From an uncultured Bacteroidales bacterium (lineage in GTDB: Bacteria; Bacteroidota; Bacteroidia; Bacteroidales; Paludibacteraceae), in assembly GCA_900542355.1 (NCBI GenBank), contig UQNE01000008.1:1-64000 (forward strand): DNA of 64,000 nt. The letters are read 5' to 3'. This document shows positions 39,474 to 49,246 of this stretch, in pieces. Every line of letters begins with the position of its first letter. The stretch's first letter is position 1. The position numbers and the translations under genes were made by a program. The notes under the pieces are model-generated. The model was not told the DNA's origin. It made no database searches and saw only the letters and a list, made by a program, of their open reading frames with translations.

Positions 39474-40226
39474 TTACAATGCGGTTTCCTCTATGCGGCG
39501 AAACTCCGCCAGGGTGATGGCTGTAGCAATGGCTACATTTAGGCTCTCCGAGGTATCAGAGCCTACGGGGAAAGAGGGGATAAGCAGAGGGTGGGTGATG
39601 AGCGAACGGATGGCGGAGGAGATACCGTTGCCCTCGTTGCCCATTACGATGATACCCTGCGACTTATCAGCAATAGCCCCCGGTTCGTACATGTTGCGCC
39701 CGTTGAGCAGTGTACCATACACCGGTACGCCGGCTTGTGATAAGAAACTCTGCAAGTCGAGGTAGTCGATACGCACGCGTGCTAAAGCCCCCATAGTGGC
39801 TTGTACTACTTTCGGACTGAAGCAGTCGGCAGTGTCATGCGAGCAATAGACATTGCGGATACCGAACCAATCGGCGGTGCGGATGATAGTACCTAGATTG
39901 CCCGGATCTTGAATGCCGTCTAATGCTAATGTGAGCGTTTGTTCAGGTGAAGAAACCGGAGCGTAAGTAGGCATAGCAAACACGCCGATTAACCCTTGCG
40001 GCGTGCGGAGCGAAGACATCTGCGCTATCTCGGTCTCAGTAGCATTGTCGGCAGAGAATAGATACTCCAGCGTAAATGATTTTTGCAGTTCTTCGATACA
40101 CTTGTGACCCTCTGCTACGAAAAGCCCGAGCGAGTTGCGAAACTTCTTTTGTTGCAGACTGCGCACTTGCTTGATTTGTGCCTTAGAGACATGCGCCACA
40201 GTATGTGTGGGGAGAAAAGAGTACAT
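39474..40226 (-). CDS. SpoU/TrmH-family RNA 2'-O-methyltransferase
   Basis: A 250-residue SPOUT methyltransferase. An N-terminal substrate-binding part (SKAQIKQVRSLQQKKFRNSLGLFVAEG) is followed by the knotted AdoMet domain with its three motifs: LALDGIQDPGNLGTIIRTADWFG, GIIVMGNEGNGISS and PSFPVGSDTSESLNVAIATAITLAEFRR. These enzymes methylate ribose in rRNA or tRNA; the exact site cannot be told. The ATG at 40226 is chosen because the domain starts there and a promoter lies just upstream. Confidence 0.92.
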   Translation of the reverse strand: MYSFLPTHTVAHVSKAQIKQVRSLQQKKFRNSLGLFVAEGHKCIEELQKSFTLEYLFSADNATETEIAQMSSLRTPQGLIGVFAMPTYAPVSSPEQTLTLALDGIQDPGNLGTIIRTADWFGIRNVYCSHDTADCFSPKVVQATMGALARVRIDYLDLQSFLSQAGVPVYGTLLNGRNMYEPGAIADKSQGIIVMGNEGNGISSAIRSLITHPLLIPSFPVGSDTSESLNVAIATAITLAEFRRIEETAL

Positions 40227-40244
40227 ACAATTCCGAAATTTGTG

Positions 40245-40292
40245 CAAAGATAAGCATAAATTTGGATATATGCAATTTTTTTTGTAACTTTG
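40245..40292. promoter_or_regulatory. two interleaved divergent promoters
   Basis: Minus strand: TTG 40273-40275, 20 bp, TATCTTTG 40245-40252, for the methyltransferase. Plus strand: TTG 40262-40264, 20 bp, TAACTTTG 40285-40292, for the tamL-like gene. The two polymerase sites overlap almost entirely, so they should exclude one another. Confidence 0.78.
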
Positions 40293-40309
40293 CGGGCTAA
40301 TAGTTTGAT

Positions 40310-42580
40310 ATGCAGAAACATGCACTCCATACGACAAGCGTTCTCTTGGTGGTATTATGCTGCCTGTTGTCGGTGTCGTGCAGTACCACGAAGTTCGTGC
40401 CAGAGGGCCAGTATCTGCTCAATAAGGTACGGATAAAAGTAACCGACACCAAGGATGTGAGTGCTTCTGACCTCAATGATTATCTGCGCCAGAAACAGAA
40501 TACCGAGATATTGGGTTTTTGGAAACTGCAGTTGGATATCTACAACACCGCCCCCGCAGATACTTCCACCAAAGCGAACAAGTGGTTTGCCGCTAATGCC
40601 CACAAAGTGGGCGAAGCCCCTGTCATATACGATGAGGAACTGACGCGTGTGTCGATGGAGCAACTGACGCAGACCATGCAGAATCGGGGCTATTTCAATG
40701 CCGTGGTGGATACTCAAAAGGTGTTCAAAAAGAAAAAAGTGAACCTTACCTATTTGGTTACCGCCAACAGACCCTATACCATTCGCAAGTACAATGTCGA
40801 TATCGAGCAACCCGAACTGCGCGAGATTGCCACGAGTAACAGCCGGTTGATTACAAACGGTATGCAGTTCTCCTCAGAAACGATGGACAACGAACGGCAG
40901 CGTATCGCTACCCAAATGCACAACGAGGGCTATTTCTTTTTCGATAAATCGATGCTCGAATATGTGGCGGATAGTAGTTACAACAGCCTCGGTGTGGATG
41001 TGGATATTCGTATATCTAAGTATATCAGTCAATTACCCGATAGTATACAAAAACGCCTCTACACCAAATATACTATCAGAGAGGTCTATTTCCATATCGA
41101 TTACGACCCCTCCCGTTTGCCTGCAGATGCCGAATTGCACATAGAGCAAGATAAGTTTGGCAACGAGTATTCCCATATCGGTAAGCGCTTCTTGCGTCCG
41201 AGCGTGCTGCGTAAGAATTGTCGTATTCAAGCGGGCGAACTATACAGCGAGCGGCGTGTGGAACGCACCTATTCATTGCTCAACTCGTTAGCACCCGTCA
41301 AGTATGTGGACATCTCTTTCGACCCTGTAGGAAATGATCAATTAGATTGTCATATCACCGTTTCTCGCGGTAAACTCAACAATATCTCTGCCGAGTTGGA
41401 AGGTACTTATTCGGCAGGCGATTGGGGAATTGCAGCCGGCGTGGGCTATATCAACAAAAATATCTTCCATGGTGCGGAGCAGTTATCGCTCAACGGGCGT
41501 GCCAGTTACGAATGGCGTCAGAACGGAGGGCGCGCCATAGAGGGAAAAGCCGAGGCAGGACTGACCTTCCCCACTGGTGTCAAGATAAATATCGCCTACA
41601 ACTATCAGCAGCGACCCGATGAATACACGCGTACGATTGCCAATGCGGGTCTGTACTATACGATCCCGCGCAAACCGCACAGTCGTTGGACGCATCGCTT
41701 CAATCTGATAGACATCAGTTATATCTACCTTCCTTGGATGTCCGACCGATTTAAGTCCGACTTTATCGACAAGTCATCCGTTCTCAAATCGAGTTACGAA
41801 GACCATTTTATCTTGGATTGGAGTTACTCGGGTACCTACACCAACTACCGAAAGAGTGCCCCCAATAGGAGTTATATCAATTTCAACTACTATTTGGAAA
41901 CGGCCGGCAATGCGCTGTATGGCATAGCCAAAGCCGCCCGGCTGACTACCAACGATGCCGGCGCATACACAATATGGCATATACCCTTTGCGCAGTACGC
42001 CAAAGCGGATGCTAACTTTACCTTCCATCAGGTGATGGCGCCTAAACATCAGTTGGTGTACCATGCGGGGTTAGGCGTGGCCGTCCCCTATCTGAACGCT
42101 ACTATCTTGCCGTTTGAGAAACGCTATTTCTCGGGTGGCGCCAATAGCGTGCGCGGTTGGCAAGCACGCACATTAGGTCCCGGCGGCTTCCGTGGGCAAG
42201 ACGGAACAATGGTGTACGACCTTCAAGCGGGAGACATTCGCTTAGACCTAAATATCGAGTATCGCTGGAAAGTATGGACATATATCGAGTTGGCAGCGTT
42301 CGTGGACGCAGGCAATATATGGACTATCCGCAACTATGAGCAGCAACCCAACGGTGTGTTCCTTTGGGATGAGTTTTACAAGCAGATTGCTTTGTCCTAC
42401 GGCGTGGGGCTGCGCTTAGACTTCAATATACTGTTGCTACGCTTAGATTTTGGTGTCAAACTATACGACCCGAGCCGACTGTATGGCGACTTGGCAGGCA
42501 CGCAATGGCGCACCGCCCCCAACGGACTGGGGTGGAAAGACGATATGACCTTCCATTTCGCTATCGGTTATCCTTTTTAA
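40310..42580 (+). CDS. tamL: BamA/TamA-family outer-membrane lipoprotein (TamL)
   Basis: A 756-residue Omp85 protein. The lipobox SVSC (C24) followed by STTKFVPEGQYLLNKV is the typical start of TamL, the Bacteroidetes lipoprotein form of TamA. POTRA-like domains span about 30-400 (RPYTIRKYNVDIEQPEL, YFHIDYDPSRLPADAE, GELYSERRVERTYSLLNSL). The C-terminal 16-strand barrel carries YFSGGANSVRGWQARTLGPG, the Omp85 lid-lock VRGF/W motif, and ends FHFAIGYPF. TamL with TamB is thought to help assemble or move material to the outer membrane. tamB is not in the window. The gene starts an apparent envelope operon. Confidence 0.92.
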   Translation: MQKHALHTTSVLLVVLCCLLSVSCSTTKFVPEGQYLLNKVRIKVTDTKDVSASDLNDYLRQKQNTEILGFWKLQLDIYNTAPADTSTKANKWFAANAHKVGEAPVIYDEELTRVSMEQLTQTMQNRGYFNAVVDTQKVFKKKKVNLTYLVTANRPYTIRKYNVDIEQPELREIATSNSRLITNGMQFSSETMDNERQRIATQMHNEGYFFFDKSMLEYVADSSYNSLGVDVDIRISKYISQLPDSIQKRLYTKYTIREVYFHIDYDPSRLPADAELHIEQDKFGNEYSHIGKRFLRPSVLRKNCRIQAGELYSERRVERTYSLLNSLAPVKYVDISFDPVGNDQLDCHITVSRGKLNNISAELEGTYSAGDWGIAAGVGYINKNIFHGAEQLSLNGRASYEWRQNGGRAIEGKAEAGLTFPTGVKINIAYNYQQRPDEYTRTIANAGLYYTIPRKPHSRWTHRFNLIDISYIYLPWMSDRFKSDFIDKSSVLKSSYEDHFILDWSYSGTYTNYRKSAPNRSYINFNYYLETAGNALYGIAKAARLTTNDAGAYTIWHIPFAQYAKADANFTFHQVMAPKHQLVYHAGLGVAVPYLNATILPFEKRYFSGGANSVRGWQARTLGPGGFRGQDGTMVYDLQAGDIRLDLNIEYRWKVWTYIELAAFVDAGNIWTIRNYEQQPNGVFLWDEFYKQIALSYGVGLRLDFNILLLRLDFGVKLYDPSRLYGDLAGTQWRTAPNGLGWKDDMTFHFAIGYPF

Positions 42581-42584
42581 TTGA

Positions 42585-43250
42585 ATGCAGGCAATGTTAG
42601 AGCCATACTACATATCGGGTGTCATCGAAGCCGGTTGTGATGAAGCAGGACGAGGACCGTTGGCAGGCAGTGTGTTTGCCGCAGCGGTGATATTCGACCC
42701 CGAGCGAATAGCAAAGACTACAGAACTGCAACGGCTTAACGACTCTAAACAACTCAGCGAGAAAGAGCGATATGCGTTGCGCCCTGTCATCGAGCGCGAA
42801 GCAACGGCATGGGCAGTGGCTGAGGTAACAGCGGAAGCGATCGATCGTATCAACATACTCAACGCCTCTATCTTAGGTATGCAGCGTGCCTTGGATAGGC
42901 TCCAAGTGCGACCCGAGCATATCATCATCGATGGCAACAAATGGAAACCTTACATTCCCGCAGGCGCAGTTATGGAGGTGCCTGCGCAAACCATCGTGAA
43001 GGGCGATGGTAAGTATATGTCGATAGCCGCAGCGAGCATCTTGGCAAAGACCTATCGAGATGATTATATGTGCCGTATCGCCGAAGAATACCCGCAGTAT
43101 GGTTGGGCGGAAAACAAAGGTTATCCCACGCGTGCCCACTACGAGGCGATAGCCCGGTTCGGTATCACACCTTACCATCGTAAGACTTTCCGCCTCTATA
43201 AACCGCCCGCCTCGGTGGCACCTGCAGCAGAAAAGCAAACAAAGAAATAA
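42585..43250 (+). CDS. rnhB: ribonuclease HII
   Basis: A 221-residue enzyme that cleaves RNA in RNA-DNA hybrids. GCDEAGRGPLAGSVFAAAVI contains the catalytic Asp-Glu pair (D19, E20), ERLNDSKQLSEKER-like LNDSKQLSEKER follows, IIIDGNK holds the third acidic residue, and KGDGKYMSIAAASILAKTYRD the fourth. Length fits the family. It starts 4 bp after tamL; the in-frame ATG at 42594 is an alternative start. Confidence 0.95.
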   Translation: MQAMLEPYYISGVIEAGCDEAGRGPLAGSVFAAAVIFDPERIAKTTELQRLNDSKQLSEKERYALRPVIEREATAWAVAEVTAEAIDRINILNASILGMQRALDRLQVRPEHIIIDGNKWKPYIPAGAVMEVPAQTIVKGDGKYMSIAAASILAKTYRDDYMCRIAEEYPQYGWAENKGYPTRAHYEAIARFGITPYHRKTFRLYKPPASVAPAAEKQTKK

Positions 43251-43272
43251 GCAAACCAAAACGAACAACGAT

Positions 43273-45033
43273 ATGCGAAATTTTACTGTACGAAATGAGA
43301 GTGAGCGACAGCCGCGCAAGAAACACGGTTGCCTATGGACAGTGGTTATTTGTGTACTCCTATATATAGGTATGTGCGCATGGATGGGCTATTTGATGGG
43401 AGGGATGTTCTCTACTCCTACCACCAAACTGACGGCGAAGTCGGTCTATCGACTTCAGTTGAAAGGTACCCTGGTGGAGCAAGTACAAGAGAGTAATCCG
43501 CTTGCGGGGCTGCTTAGCGCATCGCCTTACTACAACCAAACCGAGACTGTCGGGTTGGATGATCTGTTGAGCAATATCCGTCTTGCTAAGACCGATGACC
43601 GTATCGAGGGAATCTACTTAGACGGTGGCTCGCTGTCAATGGCACCCGCAAGTGCAAAAGCAATACGCGATGCGTTGCTCGATTTCAAGACCTCTGGCAA
43701 GTGGATCATCGCCTACGCTTCGTCCTATGGGCAGACCAACTACTATGTCGCTTCGGTGGCAGATAAGATATTCCTCAACCCTACGGCATCCATCGATTGG
43801 AATGGTCTGACGGCACAAAAAGCCTACTACAAACGCCTGTTTGATAAACTCGGCATAGAGATGCAGATTCTTAAGGTCGGTACTTTCAAATCAGCAGTAG
43901 AACCATACTTCCGCACATCGATGTCAGAAGCCGATCGCCTTCAGACCGAGCAGTATATCAATGGTATATGGAGCGAGATGAAGACCGCAGTGGCAGAAAG
44001 CAGACACATCGCCGTGGAGCAACTCGATCAATATGCCGATGAGTATATGGGGCTGCAACCCCAAGAGAAGTACTTAGACTATGGTTTTGCCGACTCGCTC
44101 GTCTATGCGGAGGGCATGGATAATATCTTGCGCACCTACATGGGTACGAAGGATTATACACTTCTATCCACCGGCCAATTAGCATCGGTAGAGCGTACCC
44201 GCTCAAAAGCCTATGCTAAAGTGGCTGTGGTCTATGCCGAAGGCGAGATTACCGACGAAACGGGCGATGGTATTGTGGGCAAAGATATGGTGAAAATGTT
44301 CAAGAAAATAGCCAAAGACGAAGATATCTGTGCCGTAGTTCTGCGTGTAAATAGCCCGGGCGGAAGTGCAGACGCCAGCGAACAGATTTGGCACGCCGTA
44401 CAGACACTTAAGCAAGATGGCCGCCCCGTGGTTGTCTCGATGGGCGACTATGCTGCCTCCGGAGGCTACTATATCTCTTGCGGAGCCGATTATATCTTTG
44501 CCGAACCTACCACACTTACAGGCTCAATCGGTATCTTTGGTACGGTACCCAACCTCAGCCAAGTGCTTGACAAAGTAGGATTAGACTACGATGGTGTCAG
44601 CACCAACCGTCATTCCGACCTGCAGGTCAATATGGTGTACAAAGGGATGAATACCGAAGAGTACGCTATGATGCAGGCTATGGTAGAGCGCGGATATGAC
44701 CTTTTTACTCGTCGTTGCGCCGAAGGACGCCATACCACCCAAGATGCTATCAAACAAATTGGCGAAGGGCGTGTTTGGCTTGGTAAAGACGCTATGGGTA
44801 TCGGCTTGGTGGATTCGCTCGGTAATATCGATGATGCCATCCGTAAGGCTGTCGAGTTGGCAGATATACCTGATTATCAGGTGGTTTATTATCCCGAGAC
44901 AACCGACCCGTTGGAGGATTTGCTCAGTATGTTTGACAACACTACCGACGAGGAGAAATTGCTGCTCCGTGTGCGTGAGTTTGCCTCCAAACCGCGCATT
45001 ATGGCATTGATGCCCGAGGTAGAAATCCACTAA
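43273..45033 (+). CDS. sppA: signal peptide peptidase SppA, 67K type
   Basis: A 586-residue membrane-anchored S49 protease made of two homologous halves. One membrane helix is near residues 15-40. The first half holds the catalytic Lys in KVGTFKSAVEPYFR, and the second holds the nucleophile Ser in GDYAASGGYYISCGADYIFA, as in E. coli SppA. VVLRVNSPGGSADASEQIW is the conserved strand before the active site. It degrades cleaved signal peptides in the inner membrane. It follows rnhB by 22 bp. Confidence 0.95.
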   Translation: MRNFTVRNESERQPRKKHGCLWTVVICVLLYIGMCAWMGYLMGGMFSTPTTKLTAKSVYRLQLKGTLVEQVQESNPLAGLLSASPYYNQTETVGLDDLLSNIRLAKTDDRIEGIYLDGGSLSMAPASAKAIRDALLDFKTSGKWIIAYASSYGQTNYYVASVADKIFLNPTASIDWNGLTAQKAYYKRLFDKLGIEMQILKVGTFKSAVEPYFRTSMSEADRLQTEQYINGIWSEMKTAVAESRHIAVEQLDQYADEYMGLQPQEKYLDYGFADSLVYAEGMDNILRTYMGTKDYTLLSTGQLASVERTRSKAYAKVAVVYAEGEITDETGDGIVGKDMVKMFKKIAKDEDICAVVLRVNSPGGSADASEQIWHAVQTLKQDGRPVVVSMGDYAASGGYYISCGADYIFAEPTTLTGSIGIFGTVPNLSQVLDKVGLDYDGVSTNRHSDLQVNMVYKGMNTEEYAMMQAMVERGYDLFTRRCAEGRHTTQDAIKQIGEGRVWLGKDAMGIGLVDSLGNIDDAIRKAVELADIPDYQVVYYPETTDPLEDLLSMFDNTTDEEKLLLRVREFASKPRIMALMPEVEIH

Positions 45034-45044
45034 TATCCGACGCC

Positions 45045-46058
45045 ATGAAACCACTCGACTTGCTGACCATCCCCCTTAGTTGGTGCTACGCCCTTGGCGT
45101 GGGCGTGCGCCATCTGCTCTACGACGAACATATCCTGCCCTCCCATTCGGTAGATATACCTACTATCTGTGTAGGCAATCTGGCAGTGGGAGGCACAGGC
45201 AAAACACCCCATGTGGAGTATCTCTTGCAACTGCTCTCTCGCCACTATCGCGTGGCAGTATTGTCCCGCGGATACAAACGCGCTACGCACGGCTTCGTGT
45301 TGGCAGACGAGACCTCTACCGCACGCACTATCGGTGATGAGGCAATGCAGATCCACTCTAAGTTCCCCTCTATCCCCGTTGCGGTATGTGAGGATAGAGT
45401 GCGGGGTGTCAGACAACTGCAGAAGCAGATTGCGGGCTTGCAAGTGGTGGTTTTAGATGATGCCTATCAGCACCGTGCTATACGCTGCGGCTATTATGTG
45501 TTGCTTACCCCTTATGACCAACTCTATATTGACGACCACCTGCTGCCTTGGGGACGCTTGCGCGACCTTAAAGTGCAATCGCAAAAAGCCAATATGGTGA
45601 TAGTTACCAAGTGCCCCGATAATATGCAGCCTATCGACCAGCGAGTCATCAGCAACCGCTTGCATTTGGCTACTTTTCAGCAGGTGTTCTTCTCCCATGT
45701 CCGCTATGGCGAAATCTCCGCACAAGGCCGACCTTTAGTCGTTACGGGCATTGCACAGAATACCTATCTCATGGAGCATATCCGTAGCCTCTATCCCAAA
45801 GCCGAACTGATGGAGTTTGCCGACCATCATACCTTCCGACCCGCAGATATTCAGCGTATTGAGGAGCGAGCCAAGGCATTCGATTTTGTGCTGACTACCG
45901 AGAAAGACTATCAGCGTTTTCGCTTGACATCGCTCCCCGAACATTTGGGCAATCGGCTGCAGGTTATCCCTATTGAGGTCGATTGGCAGGACGAGGCAGA
46001 CGACTTCAACCACGCTATCCTCGAATATATGCGAGGAGCACTTCGCAAACAGCAATAA
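45045..46058 (+). CDS. lpxK: tetraacyldisaccharide 4'-kinase
   Basis: A 337-residue enzyme that phosphorylates the 4' position of the lipid A disaccharide. It begins with a membrane-associated helix (LLTIPLSWCYALGVGVRHLL), then VGNLAVGGTGKTPHVEYLL with the P-loop GGTGKT, SRGYKR, DEAMQIH, VLDDAYQHRAIR and the C-terminal FADHHTFRPADI and LTTEKDYQRFR typical of LpxK. It follows sppA by 11 bp and precedes an MsbA-like exporter, a sensible lipid A order. Confidence 0.95.
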   Translation: MKPLDLLTIPLSWCYALGVGVRHLLYDEHILPSHSVDIPTICVGNLAVGGTGKTPHVEYLLQLLSRHYRVAVLSRGYKRATHGFVLADETSTARTIGDEAMQIHSKFPSIPVAVCEDRVRGVRQLQKQIAGLQVVVLDDAYQHRAIRCGYYVLLTPYDQLYIDDHLLPWGRLRDLKVQSQKANMVIVTKCPDNMQPIDQRVISNRLHLATFQQVFFSHVRYGEISAQGRPLVVTGIAQNTYLMEHIRSLYPKAELMEFADHHTFRPADIQRIEERAKAFDFVLTTEKDYQRFRLTSLPEHLGNRLQVIPIEVDWQDEADDFNHAILEYMRGALRKQQ

Positions 46059-46113
46059 TCCTATTTTGTTACATCTACAAAAAGACACCTAATAGTTCTA
46101 ACTCATTGCAAAC

Positions 46114-47994
46114 ATGCACTTCTTGAAACTCTTACGCCGTTTTATTCCGCCCTACAAAGGCGAGATGGCACTCAATATATTATTCAACCTGCTGTCAACC
46201 ATTCTCTCGCTGTTCTCTTTTGCAGCCATTATACCTGTGCTGCAGATTCTTTTCGGACTGAGCGAAACCACTACGCAGCATATCAATCTATCCGAAGTGG
46301 CATCGCTCAGCGAGTGGGTCTCTGCGCTCAAGAATAATCTCTATTTTTGGATGGAGAGCCAAATAGCAATCCATGGCGGGGGCTATATGCTATTCCTTCT
46401 AGGCGTTTTCTTGGTGGTGATGACGGGCTGCAAATGTCTCACGGCTTGGTTGGCAAATTTCTATATGGTGCCTATTCGTACAGGTGTGTTGCGCGACCTG
46501 CGTAAGTCGTTGTACGACAAGGTGGTAAGCCTTCCTATCGGGTATTTTACCGAGGAGCGAAAAGGCGATGTTATGTCGCGTATGACCAACGATGTGGGAG
46601 AGGTGGAAGCCAGTATCATGTCTGCCCTCGATGTCTTGTTCAAAGACCCGATAATGCTAATCATCTATCTGATTACTCTCTTCTGCATATCGTGGCAACT
46701 TACCTTGTTTGTCCTTATCTTGCTGCCCGTAGCAGGGTTGCTCATCGGGCGTGTCGGGCGTTCACTCAAACGCGCCTCGCAACGCGGACAGGAGCAAAAC
46801 GCCGAGATTCTTACCCAGATAGATGAGACATTAGGCGGACTGCGTGTGGTCAAGGCTTTCAATGCAGAGGACAAACTCAAGCAACGCTTTCTCAACCTCA
46901 TCAACGACACGCGTCGCACCTTCAATCGCATCAACCGCCGCTACTATCTGGCGCACCCCGTGTCGGAGTTCCTCGGTACCGCACTTATCGCAGTCATCCT
47001 TTGGTTCGGAGGAATGCTTATCTTGAGCGACCATAGCACCATCGATGCGGCTACTTTCATCTACTATTTGGTTATCTTCTATTCGATTATTAACCCCGCC
47101 AAAGACCTTAGTAAAGCGGGCTACGGCGTGCGCAAAGGATTAGCATCGCTCGAGCGTATCGATAAGATTCTCAATACACAATCCAATATCGCCGAGGCGG
47201 TATCGCCGCGCCCGCTACGCGCTTTTACCGACCAAATAGAATACCGCAATGTCTGTTTCTCTTATCGTTCGGATATCCCCGTCCTGCGTCATATCAACCT
47301 CACCATTCGCAAGGGACAAATGGTGGCTTTGGTCGGGCAATCGGGTAGCGGCAAAACTACCTTAGCAGACTTGCTCCCCCGTTTCTACGACCCTAATTCG
47401 GGTACTATCTCTATCGATGGAACCGATATCCGACAAGTCCGCACTTACGACCTGCGTGCGCTGATGGGCAATGTCAACCAAGAGGCAATCCTCTTCAACG
47501 ACACTTTCTACAACAACATCACTTTCGGTGTCGATACCACCCAACCGGCACCCGATGGACAGACTTGGCAAGAGGCGGTCGAAAAAGCCGCACGCATTGC
47601 CAACGCACACGATTTTATTATGGCTACTCCCGATGGCTACAACACCTTGGTGGGTGATCGAGGCTCACGCCTTAGCGGTGGGCAGCGGCAGCGTATCTCT
47701 ATCGCGCGCGCTATCCTCAAAAACCCGCCTATCCTCATTCTCGATGAAGCCACTTCTGCCCTCGATACCGAGTCCGAAAAACAGGTGCAAGAGGCATTGG
47801 AACATCTTATGAAAGACCGTACCACGCTTGTCGTAGCACATCGTCTTTCTACGATCCGCAATGCCGACCTTATCTGTGTCTTGCACGAAGGCGAGATAGT
47901 CGAGATGGGACGCCACGCTGACCTCATCAACCTCAATGGCTACTATCGTCGCTTGGTAGATATGCAAAACAACAAAGAGTGTGTCAAACAATAG
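46114..47994 (+). CDS. ABC transporter, permease-ATPase fusion (MsbA-like)
   Basis: A 626-residue half-transporter with six membrane helices (about 20-330) and a nucleotide-binding domain (about 370-610). Walker A GQSGSGKTT, Q-loop GNVNQEAILF, signature LSGGQRQRISIARAI, Walker B ILILDEAT and switch VVAHRLST are intact. The linking TEERKGDVMSRMTNDVGEVE region matches the lipid-flippase branch. Position right after lpxK suggests lipid A-core flipping, though Bacteroidales have several such exporters. Its last codons (TGTGTCAAACAA) are repeated 26 bp downstream beside an IS-end-like sequence. Confidence 0.92.
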   Translation: MHFLKLLRRFIPPYKGEMALNILFNLLSTILSLFSFAAIIPVLQILFGLSETTTQHINLSEVASLSEWVSALKNNLYFWMESQIAIHGGGYMLFLLGVFLVVMTGCKCLTAWLANFYMVPIRTGVLRDLRKSLYDKVVSLPIGYFTEERKGDVMSRMTNDVGEVEASIMSALDVLFKDPIMLIIYLITLFCISWQLTLFVLILLPVAGLLIGRVGRSLKRASQRGQEQNAEILTQIDETLGGLRVVKAFNAEDKLKQRFLNLINDTRRTFNRINRRYYLAHPVSEFLGTALIAVILWFGGMLILSDHSTIDAATFIYYLVIFYSIINPAKDLSKAGYGVRKGLASLERIDKILNTQSNIAEAVSPRPLRAFTDQIEYRNVCFSYRSDIPVLRHINLTIRKGQMVALVGQSGSGKTTLADLLPRFYDPNSGTISIDGTDIRQVRTYDLRALMGNVNQEAILFNDTFYNNITFGVDTTQPAPDGQTWQEAVEKAARIANAHDFIMATPDGYNTLVGDRGSRLSGGQRQRISIARAILKNPPILILDEATSALDTESEKQVQEALEHLMKDRTTLVVAHRLSTIRNADLICVLHEGEIVEMGRHADLINLNGYYRRLVDMQNNKECVKQ

Positions 47995-48017
47995 TGCACC
48001 AATAGTGTGTCAAACAA
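47978..48017. repeat. 14-bp direct repeat across the end of the ABC transporter gene
   Basis: AGTGTGTCAAACAA occurs at 47978-47991 (the last codons) and at 48004-48017, immediately before the IS-end-like sequence at 48019. Confidence 0.7.
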
Positions 48018-48018
48018 A

Positions 48019-48045
48019 TTGGTCAACCTTTTTCAGGACGACACA
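48019..48045 (+). repeat. solitary IS-end-like sequence, copy B
   Basis: Identical over 27 bp to 784-810 (contains GGTCAACCTTTTTCAGGACG and ends ACACA). No transposase gene is near. Confidence 0.55.
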
Positions 48046-48210
48046 ATACAATAGTGTTCCGATGGCAAAGAGGTGTGTCTTGTTATCCCTTGTGTTCCCC
48101 GATTCCTTACCGAGTCAATTATGGTAAAAACACGGCAACGAGACGGCAACGACACGACAACAAGAGCCGTCTTTGTTACCTAGAAAAACGAACCCAAAAT
48201 AGATTATCAG

Positions 48211-49143
48211 ATGAAGAAGTTCAGTATCTTATGGATAATTAGCCTGTTCCCTGCTTTGTTGTGGGCGCGAACATACACCCCGCAAGAAGTGCCGAACCCC
48301 AAGAGTAACGGGCAGCAATACTATGTCGCCAACCCCGATGACATACTCTCGTCCGACGAAGTGGCGTATCTCAATCGATGTGCGCAAATGTTGGAGGATA
48401 GTACGCAGGCGGAGTTGTCGGTTGTAGCAATCGAGAGCATCGGTGAGCAAGATATGTTCGACTTTACCTATCGCCTCTTTCAACTGTGGGGGATTGGCAA
48501 AGAGGGCAAGAATACCGGCGTACTTATCTGTTTTGTCCTCGCTTCCCACGACATCCGTATTATGACGGGGCAGGGTATCGAGGGCGGTCTGCCCGATGCG
48601 GTCTGCAAGCGTATCATTGATGAGGATATGATCCCCTCTTTCCGCCAAGAGAAGTATGGCGAAGGACTATGCTTGGGTGTCTTGCGTATCTATGAGATTT
48701 GTTCTTCGGGTGATGCTCCGACTGAGTTACTCAATATGAGATCCGCTACTCGTCGTTCCGCTTCGCAAAACTCAACAGCGTTCGATGAAATAATAAATAT
48801 TTTAATAGTGTGGGGCACTATCCTTGGTGCCATCGCATTCGTCATCGGTATCACTTGGTGCATTACCTACCGCCGTAAGAAGTGCCCTAAGTGTGGCAAA
48901 CATACCTGCCGCACGCGCACCCAAACACTCGTTGCCGCCACTTATTCGGCTACGGGCATCGGGCTTTCTACACGCACTTGCACCCATTGCGGATACACCT
49001 CGCAGCATCGGTTTACCATACCGCGTCTTACCCGCACCACCTATCATGGCGGTGGTTCGATGGGCGGAGGCTTTGGCGGCTTCTCGGGCGGCTCCTTCGG
49101 CGGAGGTAGCACTATGGGCGGCGGCGCAGGCGGAAAATGGTGA
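48211..49143 (+). CDS. TPM-domain membrane protein with zinc-ribbon and glycine-rich tail
   Basis: A 310-residue protein with a signal peptide (ending LWA). The TPM domain (about 22-165) shows DDILSSDEVAYLNRCAQMLE, QAELSVVAIESI, LFQLWGIGKEGKNTGVLICF and IRIMTGQGIEGGLPD, as in YgcG and plant TLP18.3. After a membrane helix (about residues 197-218), KKCPKCGKHTCRT and TRTCTHCGYTSQH form a zinc ribbon. The end is glycine- and serine-rich (GGGFGGFSGGSFGGG). TPM proteins often pair with LemA proteins, and lemA is the next gene. Molecular function is unclear. Confidence 0.87.
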   Translation: MKKFSILWIISLFPALLWARTYTPQEVPNPKSNGQQYYVANPDDILSSDEVAYLNRCAQMLEDSTQAELSVVAIESIGEQDMFDFTYRLFQLWGIGKEGKNTGVLICFVLASHDIRIMTGQGIEGGLPDAVCKRIIDEDMIPSFRQEKYGEGLCLGVLRIYEICSSGDAPTELLNMRSATRRSASQNSTAFDEIINILIVWGTILGAIAFVIGITWCITYRRKKCPKCGKHTCRTRTQTLVAATYSATGIGLSTRTCTHCGYTSQHRFTIPRLTRTTYHGGGSMGGGFGGFSGGSFGGGSTMGGGAGGKW

Positions 49144-49246
49144 TGATCGCTTTGCCAAATAGGTATTGACGCATCGACGATAGCATACAAAGCAACAAAA
49201 AATGAAAAAAAGTACGGCATACTCCGCATACTTGGAAAATTTGTTG

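Noticed and set aside
29637..48045. Composite transposon bounded by IS-like ends C and B
   Set aside because: The ends are only 22-27 bp, no transposase is present and the interval holds core genes such as rnhB, sppA and lpxK.
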